A stretch of 64,000 bases of DNA from positions 124,001-188,000 of the forward strand of contig NZ_FYAS01000030.1 in NCBI RefSeq assembly GCF_900185715.1. The letters are read 5' to 3'. Position 1 is the stretch's first letter. Each line of letters starts with the position of its first letter. This document shows, one piece after another, positions 33,574-43,705 of this stretch. Made by a program: the position numbers and the translations under genes. A model generated the notes under the pieces. It was given only the letters and a program-made list of their open reading frames with translations. It was not told where the DNA came from and did not search any database. This DNA is from Allobosea sp. CS1GBMeth4 (GTDB lineage: Bacteria > Pseudomonadota > Alphaproteobacteria > Rhizobiales > Beijerinckiaceae).

Positions 33574-34044
33574 ATGAGTTTCGATTTCCGCGACGAGCTG
33601 GATCTGCTGCTGCGCCTGCTGGCGGGAACGGCGGCCGGCATCGTCGTCGGCTGGGAGCGCACCAGCAAGCAGCGCGCGGCCGGGATCCGCACCTTCGGGC
33701 TCGTCGGCCTCGGCACCGCCGCCGCCGCGACCATTTTCAGCGAGCCGCACCAGGCCGACGCCGCCAGCCGCGTGATCCAGGGTCTCGTCACCGGCATCGG
33801 CTTCCTGGGCGCCGGCGTCATCGTTCTGCGCAAGGGCGAGACGACCCCGCAGGGACTGACCACGGCGGCTGCGATCTGGGTCACGGCGGCGCTGGGCTGC
33901 GCGGCCGGGCTCGGGCATCACGCCATCGTCCTGTCGGCGACCATCCTGGCCGTCGGGCTGCTGGCGGTCGACCACTCGATCGAACGCTGGGCCGGCCGGC
34001 CCGGACAATCTCGGAGCGGCGCTCCTCCGGACGGAACTGACTGA
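33574..34044 (+). CDS. MgtC/SapB-family membrane protein
   Basis: A 156-residue inner-membrane protein with about four hydrophobic segments, matching the N-terminal MgtC domain: AAGIVVGWERTSKQRAAGIR after TM1, GLVTGIGFLGAGVIV and the TTAAAIWVTAALGCAAGLG segment. It lacks the C-terminal ACT-like domain of virulence MgtC proteins, as do most SapB members. Family roles include magnesium limitation and acid or membrane stress. It heads a run of five same-strand stress-region genes. Confidence 0.9.
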   Translation: MSFDFRDELDLLLRLLAGTAAGIVVGWERTSKQRAAGIRTFGLVGLGTAAAATIFSEPHQADAASRVIQGLVTGIGFLGAGVIVLRKGETTPQGLTTAAAIWVTAALGCAAGLGHHAIVLSATILAVGLLAVDHSIERWAGRPGQSRSGAPPDGTD

Positions 34045-34098
34045 CCCTTCGAACAGTTCTCCCGGCAGCCGCCGAGCGCGCATCCCGGGAGGACAGCT

Positions 34099-34173
34099 AT
34101 GGACGACGTCATCTATCTGGTCGGCCTCGTGGTCGTCGTCATGGCGATCCTCTCCTTCTTCGGCCTGCGATAG
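34099..34173 (+). CDS. 24-residue single-span membrane protein
   Basis: A tiny gene with a strong Shine-Dalgarno (GGGAGG) 7 nt before the ATG, encoding MDDVIYLVGLVVVVMAIL and ending SFFGLR, then TAG. Nearly all of it is one transmembrane helix with an acidic N-terminus and a final Arg. It lies between mgtC and the larger membrane protein gene, 9 nt before the latter. Similar one-helix proteins ending LSFxGLR are, from memory, frequent in Hyphomicrobiales; function unknown. Confidence 0.7.
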   Translation: MDDVIYLVGLVVVVMAILSFFGLR

Positions 34174-34182
34174 GAGCGTCCC

Positions 34183-35064
34183 ATGGCAAGCGAAACCACC
34201 GACGTCGTCGTCGTTGCCCCGGCCGAAACGGCCCCGCCCTCCGGCTCCTATCTCGAATGGAGCGCGATCTTCGGCGGCGCTGCCCTCTCCGCCGCCATCA
34301 CGACGCTGCTCACCGCCTTCGGCTCGGCGATCGGCCTGTCGCTCGTCTCGTTCGAGCCCTCGCGGTCGACCGGCCTGACCGCATTGGCGATCGCCGGTGC
34401 GCTCTGGGCCCTGTGGGTGGCCGTCACCGCCTCCGCGGCTGGCGGCTATCTGGCGGGACGGATGAGGCGCCCGGCCGCGGACGCCAGCCTGCACGAACGC
34501 CATGTCCGGGACGGCGCTCACGGCCTGGTCGTCTGGGCGGTGGGCGCGCTGCTCGTCGCCGCTCTGGCCGCGTCCTCCGCGACCGGTCTCGTCAGGACCG
34601 CCGCCAGCGGGGCTGCCGGTGCCGGCACGGCAGCGGGCGCGGCCCTCAGCCAGCAGCCCGATCCGCTGGCGACGGCCGTCGACATGCTGACGCGGGCGAG
34701 CGGCACCGAGCCGGCGACGCAGGCCGAGCGTGACGAGGCCTCGCGCATCCTCCTGCGCAGCCTGGCGACCGGTCAGCTCGATCCGGCCGACCGGTCCTAT
34801 GTCGCGAGCCGGATGGCGGCGCGGATGAACATCGCCCAGCCCGAAGCGGAGAAGCGCATCGACGATGCCTTCGCCCGCCTCGGCCAGGCCAAGGAGACCG
34901 CCAGGCAGGCCGCCGAGCGGGCCCGCAAGATGGGGGTTCTCTCGGCGTTCCTGACCGCGGCGGCCCTGCTCGTCGGCGCGGCGGCTTCGTGGCTGGCGGC
35001 GCAGCTCGGTGGCAGGCATCGCGACGAGGAACTCGATCTCACGGCCCTGCTGGGGCCGCGCTGA
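34183..35064 (+). CDS. Hypothetical multi-pass membrane protein
   Basis: A 293-residue protein. Residues about 24-100 hold two hydrophobic spans, a third at about 112-130, a cytoplasmic or periplasmic helical domain (about 150-240) and a last span at about 247-272. Segment YLEWSAIFGGAALSAAITTL opens the membrane part. No family is recognised with confidence. It is 9 nt after the 24-residue gene and likely cotranscribed. Confidence 0.8.
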   Translation: MASETTDVVVVAPAETAPPSGSYLEWSAIFGGAALSAAITTLLTAFGSAIGLSLVSFEPSRSTGLTALAIAGALWALWVAVTASAAGGYLAGRMRRPAADASLHERHVRDGAHGLVVWAVGALLVAALAASSATGLVRTAASGAAGAGTAAGAALSQQPDPLATAVDMLTRASGTEPATQAERDEASRILLRSLATGQLDPADRSYVASRMAARMNIAQPEAEKRIDDAFARLGQAKETARQAAERARKMGVLSAFLTAAALLVGAAASWLAAQLGGRHRDEELDLTALLGPR

Positions 35065-35080
35065 ACGACAGGAGGTCATC

Positions 35081-35308
35081 ATGCGAGACGGACACGGCAA
35101 CCCGCTCAGCCCCGACGAGGAGGCGCAGGTCAAATCCCGCAAGCCGGAGAAGACGGACGCACGGGGGCAGTTCGCCCCGTCCCGGGCCAAGCCCAATCCG
35201 GACGGGCTGACCAGCGCCAACCCGGTCGTGGTGTCGGGCGACGGCGACGCGACGCCGGGCAGCGGCCATGGGCGCGACCGCGACCCCAGCGGCCCACGCT
35301 CCGGCTGA
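35081..35308 (+). CDS. Small hypothetical hydrophilic protein
   Basis: A 75-residue, Pro/Gly/Asp-rich protein likely disordered (MRDGHGNPLSPDEEAQVKSR... GRDRDPSGPRSG). A textbook Shine-Dalgarno (AGGAGG) precedes the ATG. The in-frame region back to 35009 belongs to the upstream gene. No function known; situated in the mgtC run. Confidence 0.65.
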   Translation: MRDGHGNPLSPDEEAQVKSRKPEKTDARGQFAPSRAKPNPDGLTSANPVVVSGDGDATPGSGHGRDRDPSGPRSG

Positions 35309-35322
35309 GAGGGCGGACAACC

Positions 35323-35847
35323 ATGGCGACGGTGCCGACGATCCTGATTCTCCCTTTCGAGGAACGCGGCTTCGTTCCGAACAACGCCCGGTTTCCGGCG
35401 CTCGTCTATCGGCAGGCCTTCGCGAACGACACCGCCGATCTCGCCGGAGCCATGGAGCGACGCTTCGGCGAGAACGGCTGGCCGCCGGCCTGGCGCGACG
35501 GCGTCTTCGACTTCCACCACTACCATTCGAAAGGCCATGAGGTGCTCGGCATCGCCCGGGGCTCGGCCGAGCTGGTCCTGGGCGGGGAAGGCGGTCGCGA
35601 GCTCGCCGTCTCGGCCGGGGACGTGCTGCTCCTGCCCGCCGGCACGGGGCATTGCCGGGTCGGCGCCAGCAGCGACTTTCTGGTCGTCGGCGCCTACCCG
35701 CCGGGCCAGAGCGGCGACATCCTCCGCGAGGCGCCGAGCGCCGAGCTCCGGGCGGCCATCGCGAGGCTGCCGAGGCCCCCAGCCGACCCCGTCTTCGGCA
35801 GGGACGGACCGATGCTCGAGCGCTGGAGCGACGGGCTCGTCCTCTGA
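35323..35847 (+). CDS. Cupin-domain protein (YjlB-like)
   Basis: A 174-residue cupin. The first cupin motif is HHYHSKGHEVLGIARGSAEL (about residues 65-84) with metal-ligand histidines and Glu, and the second is LLLPAGTGHCRVG. The N-terminal segment ILPFEERGFVPNN is typical of the YjlB group. Function unknown. It is the last gene of the mgtC run, 14 bp after the preceding one. Confidence 0.88.
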   Translation: MATVPTILILPFEERGFVPNNARFPALVYRQAFANDTADLAGAMERRFGENGWPPAWRDGVFDFHHYHSKGHEVLGIARGSAELVLGGEGGRELAVSAGDVLLLPAGTGHCRVGASSDFLVVGAYPPGQSGDILREAPSAELRAAIARLPRPPADPVFGRDGPMLERWSDGLVL

Positions 35848-35974
35848 GCGGCGGGTACGATGGTCGGCAAGGCGATGGAGGAAGCCTCGGCGGTCCCGCG
35901 GGAGCCGTGACGATGACCGCAGCGCGTCGGCGAGATGGGAGCGCTGCGAGCGCAGGCTGGCCGAGACAGGAAAG

Positions 35975-35998
35975 CCCCGCCGGCGTGAGCCGGCGGGG
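35975..35998 (-). terminator. Perfect GC hairpin downstream of the glycine-zipper operon
   Basis: Ten-base-pair perfect stem CCCCGCCGGC / GCCGGCGGGG with a 4-nt loop, 21 bp beyond the stop of the minus-strand gene at 36020. On the minus strand it is followed by CTTTCC, a short T run. Confidence 0.55.
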
Positions 35999-36019
35999 TC
36001 GGATGCTTCGGCGCGGTGG

Positions 36020-36559
36020 TCAGATCAGAGGGCGGTAGGGTTCGCCCTGATCGTCGAACCGGGACCAGCCTTCGCTCCTATAGTCCGCCATCCGCCGATC
36101 CCGGTCGATGGGCGTGGCGCCGTCCATGATCGCCTCGACGGCAGCCGCGCGGTCGTCGGCAGCACGAACCGAAACCACACTGCCCCCGCGGCGGACGGTC
36201 TCGGCATAATAGTGGGCGCTTTCCTCATCCTCGCCGGCGCTGGTCAGGGCGCCGATGATGCCGCCCGTCGCGCCGCCCGCGGCAGCGCCGGCCAGCGTCG
36301 AAGCGAGCCATCCTGCAGCGACGACCGGACCGATGCCGGGAATCGCGATCAGGCCCAGGCCGGCGAGCAGCCCGGCTGCGCCACCAACCGCAGCGCCGAT
36401 CCCGGCCCCCTCCCCGGCATTGCTGTCGTCGTTGTCGGCCTCGACGCGACGGCCGAGAAGGCTGATGTCGGAGGTGGCGACACCGGCCGCCTGAAGGCGC
36501 TCCACGACGCCCTCGGCAGTGGCGTAGTCGTCATAGGCGCGGGTGATCGTGCGGGTCAT
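36020..36559 (-). CDS. Glycine-zipper stress protein (second paralogue)
   Basis: A 179-residue paralogue of the protein at 32846-33298. The N-terminal TRTITRAYDDYATAEGVVER fold, the long Gly/Ala zipper (about 50-115) with IPGIGPVVAAGWLASTLAG, and a C-terminal strand-helix segment are shared; a polar tail follows (YRSEGWSRFDDQGEPYRPL). Likely membrane associated. It follows the small exported protein by 14 nt and is probably cotranscribed with it. Confidence 0.8.
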   Translation of the reverse strand: MTRTITRAYDDYATAEGVVERLQAAGVATSDISLLGRRVEADNDDSNAGEGAGIGAAVGGAAGLLAGLGLIAIPGIGPVVAAGWLASTLAGAAAGGATGGIIGALTSAGEDEESAHYYAETVRRGGSVVSVRAADDRAAAVEAIMDGATPIDRDRRMADYRSEGWSRFDDQGEPYRPLI

Positions 36560-36573
36560 TTGGGTTTCCTCCC

Positions 36574-36873
36574 TCAGTTGCGCGTGATGTTGCCGCGGTA
36601 GTCGACCGAGACGTTCACCTTGGCGCCGGAATGCATGGCGGTGCCCTTCCAGACGCCGTTGTCGTCCTTCTTGAGCTCGCTGACGCCGCTATAGCCGTTC
36701 GCCTCCAGGCGGCTCCTGGCCTGCCCTTCGGTGAAGCTGTTGGCCCCGGGCAGCGGCGCGTTGGCATCCGCCGGCGCGTTCGGCGCCGGTGTCGGCGACG
36801 TTGTGGATGTCTGTGCGATCGCCGCGGTTGAGACCACGGCGCAGAAGATCGACGCGACGAGCGCGTTGCGCAT
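36574..36873 (-). CDS. Small exported protein (PepSY-like)
   Basis: A 99-residue protein with a signal peptide (residues about 1-20, ending AAIAQ), a Pro/Ala/Asn-rich linker and a C-terminal domain with the line QARSRLEANGYSGVSELKKD followed by a beta hairpin (GTAMHSGAKVNVSVDYRGNI). That C-terminal pattern resembles PepSY-type periplasmic domains. The ATG has a good Shine-Dalgarno (AAGGAG). Function unknown; first gene of a two-gene operon. Confidence 0.8.
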   Translation of the reverse strand: MRNALVASIFCAVVSTAAIAQTSTTSPTPAPNAPADANAPLPGANSFTEGQARSRLEANGYSGVSELKKDDNGVWKGTAMHSGAKVNVSVDYRGNITRN

Positions 36874-37204
36874 GGGAAACTCCTTGTCTGAGAGCGGGTT
36901 CGGGTACGCCAAGAACCCGCAGCAGCCCGGAGAAGTTCCTTCGGCAAGACGTCGCGATCAGCCCGTGCTCAGCGCTCCAGGATTTTCGGCCTCCAGCCGG
37001 GAATGAAGCCGGCGGCAGCGCCCGGTCGCCGAACCAGACGAACAGGCCGGTGCCGACCCGCACCGCCCTGGCGAGGCGGCGCCCGGGCCAGCCGCCGACG
37101 CAGGGAACGAGGCGCGGCGGATCACAAGCGCGCTGCCCTCGTCCACTTGACGCAAGGTCAGGAGAATGATGCGATCGCGTGTGCGGCCACGTCGGGAGGG
37201 ATCA
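36874..37204. other. Gene-free stretch between divergent small genes
   Basis: A 331-bp gap without a supported gene. On the minus strand GGAAC (36939-36935) is followed after 17 bp by GGTT, a weak EcfG-like match that could drive the exported-protein operon. Otherwise nothing distinctive is seen. Confidence 0.5.
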
Positions 37205-37630
37205 ATGGTTGCAGCTGGTCATCGCGTGCATGCCGAGGAGGTGCGGGTCTCCGCCACATCGAGCGGAACCGAGACGCCGATCCCGCTGGCGGCCGGTCAC
37301 TTCGCCAGGTTCAGCAATGCGCGGCCCGGGCAGAGGTGGCTGACCCACCCGCACGGCAGCGAAGGCTGGTGCGGCCCCGGCGGTAACGGCGTGCGGTTCG
37401 GCGGCGGCAACGAAGGCAGCTTCGCCGTCTCGCGGCACCCGCCGGGCGGCCGGCCGAGCATGTACTTCATGATGCGTGACGACGATGTGCTGACCATCGC
37501 CGGGCCGGGCCGGCTCTTCATGACCGCGCATGACAACGACCGCAGCGACAACCAGGGCGAACTGGTCATGCTGTTCGAGATCTTCTCCGGCCCGCCGGCC
37601 GCCGAGTCGGCCAGTGTCGAGCAGGAATAG
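37205..37630 (+). CDS. Hypothetical protein, possibly cupin-like beta-rich
   Basis: A 141-residue mostly beta protein with HPHGSEGWCGPGGNGVRFGG in its first half and MYFMMRDDDVLTIAGPGRLF in its second, which could be a small ligand-binding beta fold. No family recognised with confidence. Start at the ATG following GGGAGGGATCA; an in-frame ATG at 37166 is a weaker alternative. Confidence 0.6.
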   Translation: MVAAGHRVHAEEVRVSATSSGTETPIPLAAGHFARFSNARPGQRWLTHPHGSEGWCGPGGNGVRFGGGNEGSFAVSRHPPGGRPSMYFMMRDDDVLTIAGPGRLFMTAHDNDRSDNQGELVMLFEIFSGPPAAESASVEQE

Positions 37631-37732
37631 ACGAGCGGATCCGCACGATCGCAACGTCTCGCGCACGGCCCGGCTCGGCAGCCGCCGCGCTCCGCGCTGC
37701 CGGAAGGAGGACTGCCGAGATACCGCGGCTCT

Positions 37733-39096
<1,364 letters not shown>

Positions 39097-39100
<4 letters not shown>

Positions 39101-40914
39101 GCGGCTCTCTTCAGGCTGATCGTGAAGGTGCTGCCTTCGCCCTTCCGGCTCGTCGCGGAGAGCGTGCCGCCGAAGGAGGCGACGATGTCCTGCGAGATCA
39201 CCAGCCCGAGGCCGAGCCCACGCGGCTTGGTGGTGCGGAACGGGGCGAAAAGCGCGGCGAGCGCGGCGGCGTCGAGGCCCGGCCCATTGTCGCTGATGGC
39301 GATGTCGACCTGCTCGCCCCGGATCGCGACATCGATCGCGAGGCATGGCGCACGGCCGTCCTGAGCCTCTGTCATCGCCTCGATCGCATTGCGCATCAGG
39401 TTGACGAGAACCTGTTCCAGCTCCACCGGCCGGGCCAGCACGAAAACCGGCTCGGCTGGTTCGGGAAGGGCCGGCGCGATGCCGGCGTGCCGCAGCGCGG
39501 CATCGAGGATCATCAGTGCCCCGCCGAGCGCCTCGCCGAGATCGACCGGCCCATGCGGCCCCCCGCCGCGCCGGGCGAAGCCGCGCAACGTGTCCGTGAT
39601 GGTGCCGATACGGTCGGTCAGCCCGACGATCCGCGCGAGTGCGCCATCCGCCGCGGCCGCGTCGGCACGACCGAGGAAGGCGCGGGCGTTCTCGGCATAG
39701 GTACGCATCGCGGCGAGCGGCTGGTTGATCTCGTGGGCGACACCGGCCGTGACCTGGCCGAGCGTTGCGAGGCGATTGGCTTTCGCCAGTTCCTCGCGCG
39801 CATCGGACAGGCGTTGCTGCGCCCTCGTGCGCTCCGCCATCTCCTCGACGAGCCGGTCGTTCGCACCGGCCAGCGCGAGCGTGCGCTCGGCCACGCGCCG
39901 CTCGAGCTCGGCCTTGACCCGGGCCTCGGCGTCGCGCCGGGCGAGATTGACCTGGCGCCGCCACAGCGCGAATGCACCGAGGGCTGCGCCTGGCATGAGC
40001 AGGAGCGCGACCAGCGTCTGCAGGCGGACCTGCTCGTCGCGGATCGCCGCGCCGACCGGCATCAGGACCTCGAGCTGCCAGTCCGTGGTCGCGACCGGGA
40101 TGCGCGAGGCGACATGCGCGCCGGCTGCGGCGCCCGTGCCGCGGACGATCTCGCCGTCCCGCCGCAAAGGCAGCAGCGTCAGCGGCGCTGCGCCGAACTG
40201 CAGCGATTGCCGGATCTCCGCCGCCATGTGCGCGGCGAGCGCGATCTCCGTCCGGAAGCGCCAGTCCGCGACGGTGGAGATCAAGACGACGCCGCGCCTG
40301 TCGACGGCATAGGTCTGGCCGCCCAGCGCCCGCCAATCGGCCTCGACCCGATCGAACTCGACCTTGACCACGACGACACCGAGCGGATCCTCGCCATCGC
40401 CGACGCGGCTGGTGATATAGAGGCCCGGGCGCTTGCTGACGGTGCCGAGGGCGAACTGCTCCGCCGCCCCTCCTGAAACCGCGCCGCTGAAGTAATCCCG
40501 GAACGCATAGTCGTTGCCGACGAAGCTCGTCGGCTCCCGCCAGTTGCTGGCGGCGATCGCAAGGCCGTCCTTCCCGAGCACATAGATCACCGCCGCACGG
40601 GTCTCGCGGGCGATCGCCTCCAGCTTGAGGTCGAGCGCGTGCCTGTCGCCGTCCGTCAGCGCCGCGTGCACGTCCGGATCACGCGCCAGGATCACCGGCA
40701 GGGCGCGGTGCTTCTCCAGCTCGCCGCGCAGGATGGCGAGCGCCAGCGTCGCGGCATCCGCAGCGCGGCCGCGCATCGCTGCGATGGCGCGGCTGCGGCC
40801 GGCATCGCCCGCGATCAGCACAGCGCAGCTGGCGATCGCCACGGCCGCGAGCGCAAAGACGATCCAGAGGCGGCGCTTGCCGATCCACTGGGCGCGCGTA
40901 TCCGATGGGGCCAT
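39097..40914 (-). CDS. dctB: C4-dicarboxylate sensor histidine kinase
   Basis: A 605-residue membrane kinase. Transmembrane segments near residues 14-36 and 285-310 bracket a periplasmic double-PAS (Cache) sensor with the family segment [16 protein letters not shown]; a coiled coil follows. The phospho-acceptor His is in [14 protein letters not shown] and the ATPase has [17 protein letters not shown] and GLGLGLVIS. The start is the ATG at 40914; the longer TTG start overlaps the DctD-like operator. Forms the sensor pair with DctD for succinate, fumarate and malate. Confidence 0.95.
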
Positions 40915-40922
40915 GCGCCATC

Positions 40923-40942
40923 TTGTGTGGAATCCCGCACAA
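40923..40942. promoter_or_regulatory. DctD-type upstream activator site between dctB and dctA
   Basis: TTGTGTGGAATCCCGCACAA is a near-perfect dyad (one mismatch) about 105 bp upstream of the dctA -24/-12 promoter, the position and sequence type of DctD-binding sites. A weaker second half-site (GAAATCCCGCGGG) is near 41027-41039. Confidence 0.7.
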
Positions 40943-41045
40943 GTCAACCAGCTCGCGTGCGGCTTACCGCCAGGCCGCTGGTCGAAATGGGCGGATAGGA
41001 CTTATAACACACTGAAATCACGTGATGAAATCCCGCGGGAGACCT

Positions 41046-41060
41046 TGGCACAGTGATTGC
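41046..41060 (+). promoter_or_regulatory. Sigma-54 (-24/-12) promoter of dctA
   Basis: TGGCAC (41046-41051) - AGTGA - TTGC (41057-41060), a full match to the RpoN consensus TGGCAC-N5-TTGC, 65 bp before the dctA start codon. Confidence 0.88.
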
Positions 41061-41124
41061 CAGCGAGGCGGCAGCGGCGTCGAGAACAGCAAGAACCCGC
41101 GAGCTAGGCCCCAAGGAGGAAACC

Positions 41125-42459
41125 ATGGCGATCACGCTTGACCAGGCGCCGACCCAGCCGGCCCGCCCCCGGAAATTCCATCAGCACCTTTATGTGCAGG
41201 TGCTCGCGGCCATCGCCGCCGGCATCCTGCTCGGCCATTTCTGGCCGGAGCAGGGCGCGGCCCTCAAGCCGCTCGGCGACGCCTTCATCAAGCTGGTGAA
41301 GATGATCATCGCGCCGGTGATCTTCCTGACCGTCTCGACCGGCATCGCCGGAATGAGCGACATGCAGAAGGTCGGACGCGTCGCCGGCAAGGCGATGATC
41401 TACTTCCTGACCTTCTCGACGCTGGCGCTCGTCGTCGGCCTCATGGTCGGCAACCTGGTCCAGCCGGGCAGCGGCCTGCACATCAACCCGGCCAGCCTCG
41501 ACGCCAGATCCGTGCAGGGCTACGCCACCCAGGCTCATGATTCCAGCATCGTCGGCTTCCTGCAGAACATCATCCCGAACACGATCGTCGGCGCCTTCGC
41601 CTCCGGCGACATCCTGCAGGTGCTGTTCTTCTCGGTGCTGTTCGGCCTGTCGCTGTCGCTGGTCGGCGAGCGCGCCAAGCCCGTGACCGACTTCCTGCAG
41701 GCGCTGTCGACCCCGATCTTCAAGCTGGTCGCGATCCTGATGAAGGCCGCCCCGCTCGGCGCCTTCGGCGCCATGGCCTTCACCATCGGCCGCTACGGCA
41801 TCGGCTCCGTCGCCAATCTCGCCATGCTGATCGGCACCTTCTACCTGACCTCGGCGATCTTCGTGCTCATCGTGCTCGGCGCGGTCGCCCGCTATAACGG
41901 CTTCTCGATCCTGGCGCTGATCCGCTACATCAAGGAGGAGATCCTGCTGGTGATCGGCACCTCCTCCTCGGAAGCGGCGCTGCCGACCCTGATGGAGAAG
42001 ATGGAGGCCGCCGGCTGCAAGCGCTCCGTCGTCGGACTCGTGGTCCCCACCGGCTATTCCTTCAACCTCGACGGCACCAACATCTACATGACCTTGGCCG
42101 CCCTGTTCATCGCCCAGGCGATGGACATCCACTTGCCGCTCGGCGACCAGATCCTGCTCCTGCTCGTCGCCATGCTGAGCTCGAAGGGCGCAGCGGGCAT
42201 CACCGGCGCCGGTTTCATCACATTGGCTGCCACCCTCTCCGTCGTCCCGGCGGTGCCGGTCGCGGGCATGGCGCTGATCCTCGGCATCGACCGCTTCATG
42301 TCGGAGTGCCGCGCCGTCACCAATTTCATCGGCAACGCCGTCGCGACGATCGTGGTGGCGCGCTGGGAGGGCGAACTCGACCAGGGGCAGCTCCAGGCGG
42401 CCCTGAGCGGCAAGCTGCCCGACCTGCTCGACGAGCCCCTTCTCACGCCGGCCGAGTGA
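41125..42459 (+). CDS. dctA: C4-dicarboxylate:H+/Na+ symporter
   Basis: A 444-residue transporter of the dicarboxylate/amino-acid:cation symporter family, about eight transmembrane helices plus two re-entrant hairpins. Family hallmarks: a serine-rich hairpin ([16 protein letters not shown]), [11 protein letters not shown] and the [13 protein letters not shown] second hairpin. Takes up succinate, fumarate and malate. Start at the ATG after AAGGAGGAAACC. Expression should need sigma-54 and DctD-P, given the promoter and operator upstream. Divergent from dctBD. Confidence 0.96.
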   Translation: MAITLDQAPTQPARPRKFHQHLYVQVLAAIAAGILLGHFWPEQGAALKPLGDAFIKLVKMIIAPVIFLTVSTGIAGMSDMQKVGRVAGKAMIYFLTFSTLALVVGLMVGNLVQPGSGLHINPASLDARSVQGYATQAHDSSIVGFLQNIIPNTIVGAFASGDILQVLFFSVLFGLSLSLVGERAKPVTDFLQALSTPIFKLVAILMKAAPLGAFGAMAFTIGRYGIGSVANLAMLIGTFYLTSAIFVLIVLGAVARYNGFSILALIRYIKEEILLVIGTSSSEAALPTLMEKMEAAGCKRSVVGLVVPTGYSFNLDGTNIYMTLAALFIAQAMDIHLPLGDQILLLLVAMLSSKGAAGITGAGFITLAATLSVVPAVPVAGMALILGIDRFMSECRAVTNFIGNAVATIVVARWEGELDQGQLQAALSGKLPDLLDEPLLTPAE

Positions 42460-42925
42460 ACGGACCGGCCCGCGACGCGACGTGGCTGCCGGCTGCCCCG
42501 ATGGCGCAGCCGGCTTCGAACGGCAGGCCGGCCGGCAACCATGCCATCCGAGCGACCTCCAGCTGATCTTCGGTCGGTCCAGGGCGGTGGGAGCAAAGCG
42601 CCGGATGCGGCGGCGCTGCTTGCTGCAGGTTGGCAAGGACCGTACTGGCTGCCATGGACGACGAACGTCCGCCCTGCGTTCGCCGGATCCATGTCGGACG
42701 CGTCAGGCTGGCGCGCCGCCTGAAGTCGGCCATGGTGCCGTCGCCGAACGATTGGAACTCCGCGCCGCGCCCCGCCTCGAACTCGGCGGTGGTGCGGCAG
42801 CCCCCGAACAATGCGCACGCGGCAATCAGCGCCGCACGGAGCGAGATGCGCCGGCGGGGACGAACTCGGCTTCTGTGTGAAACGCTTACCGGAAACGGCC
42901 GAAACGACCGCAAAATTCGAAGAGA
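42460..42925. other. Gene-free stretch between dctA and tRNA-Arg
   Basis: A 466-bp gap. On the minus strand a frame in 42443-42940 contains a lipoprotein-like stretch (ALIAACALFGGC) around 42800, but its only starts are weak or inside the tRNA and its second half looks non-coding. I do not call a gene, though a remnant of a small lipoprotein gene is possible. Confidence 0.5.
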
Positions 42926-43002
42926 TGGCGCGCCCGACACGATTCGAACGTGTGACCTTTGCCTTCGGAGGGCAACGCTCTATCCAGCTGAGCTACGGGC
43001 GC
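42926..43002 (-). tRNA. tRNA-Arg (anticodon CCG)
   Basis: A 77-nt cloverleaf including an encoded CCA. Acceptor stem GCGCCCG/CGGGCGC, D-arm AGCTCAGCTGGATAGAGC, anticodon stem TTGCC/GGCAA with loop CTCCGAA giving anticodon CCG, and T-arm GTTCGAATC. It is the attachment gene of the defence island that follows. Confidence 0.97.
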
Positions 43003-43065
43003 TAACCGTGGAGGCTGGATAGCCGATTGGCGGCGCTTCGGCAATGCGGGAATTGCGGGCGGAGC
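42963..43065. repeat. Island boundary direct repeat, left copy (tRNA-Arg 5' half plus upstream flank)
   Basis: 103 bp identical, base for base, to 61933-62035. It begins inside the anticodon arm of tRNA-Arg and extends 63 bp beyond the tRNA 5' end. Same orientation at both ends, so these are attL/attR-like direct repeats. Confidence 0.97.
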
Positions 43066-43077
43066 AAAGGGCCCATC

Positions 43078-43115
43078 AGGCAAAGGTCACACGTTCGAAT
43101 CGTGTCGGGCGCGCC
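43078..43115 (+). repeat. Inverted copy of the tRNA-Arg 3' half
   Basis: 38 bp identical to 42927-42964 but inverted. It includes the T-arm and 3' acceptor strand (without the final A of CCA) and breaks at the same anticodon-loop position as the direct repeat, overlapping it by two bases (CT). Confidence 0.95.
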
Positions 43116-43129
43116 GGGATTGTGGCTAG

Positions 43130-43690
43130 CTATTCGGTGATTGCCGGCTTCGCTCCATCTTCATGGTCGTCTGCGTTCTGCGACCAGGCGAGCAGCTCGA
43201 TGCCCGCCGCGACATAGGCGGCACGAGGATCTGGACGATCCTTTCGCGGGAGACGCTTATCCTCGATCTTTAAGATCCACGCTATTTCAGTGCGCATGAG
43301 GATCGGCACGATCGTCGAGGGAGTTGGGTCTTCCAGCGCCAGCAGCGCCTTCACGGTGTCGCTGACGGGCATAACGTGCTCCCAGTGGAAAACTCCGCGT
43401 TCTGGATCTTTCATAAGACCGCGCTGATCTCGCCACCGAAACCGAGTCAGATCGCCGAGCTCCAGTTCATCAGCGAGCCTCTGGGCTGCACGCGACGCCC
43501 CAGGCACGACGAAGCTTTCAAGACCGCGTGCCATCCAACCCAGCATCATGGCGAGTGTGCTTTGAACGTCAGGCGGAGAAGTCTTATAGCGCCGCAGAAG
43601 GTCGACAATCGCTTCCGCAATAAACGGCGCAGCCCGGGCCAGGTTCGATCCGGATTCCGCATGGGGTAGCGGTTCGCCATCCAAGTCCAT
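43130..43690 (-). CDS. Unknown protein, last gene of the restriction-like operon
   Basis: A 186-residue protein with no confident family. Visible features: a helical N-terminal half (IAEAIVDLLRRYKTSPPDVQ), the line FHWEHVMPVSDTVKALLALE with a conserved-looking His-x-Glu-His, and TEIAWILKIEDKRLPRKDRP with an E-D-x-R pattern. Short proteins with an EHV(M/I)P motif followed by an EED-R segment recur, from memory, near restriction and mobile genes. It starts 15 nt after the helicase stop, so it belongs to the operon. The ATG at 43690 is preferred over the GTG one codon earlier. Confidence 0.75.
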   Translation of the reverse strand: MDLDGEPLPHAESGSNLARAAPFIAEAIVDLLRRYKTSPPDVQSTLAMMLGWMARGLESFVVPGASRAAQRLADELELGDLTRFRWRDQRGLMKDPERGVFHWEHVMPVSDTVKALLALEDPTPSTIVPILMRTEIAWILKIEDKRLPRKDRPDPRAAYVAAGIELLAWSQNADDHEDGAKPAITE

Positions 43691-43705
43691 CACGCACTAC
43701 CCTGC

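Noticed and set aside
35848-36019. Possible small gene between the cupin gene and the convergent glycine-zipper gene
   Set aside because: Only the terminator-like hairpin is seen; no frame with a start and ribosome-binding site.
42443-42940. Minus-strand lipoprotein-like frame (ALIAACALFGGC) after dctA
   Set aside because: No credible start codon or ribosome-binding site, one start lies inside the tRNA; second half looks non-coding. Kept only as a possible remnant.
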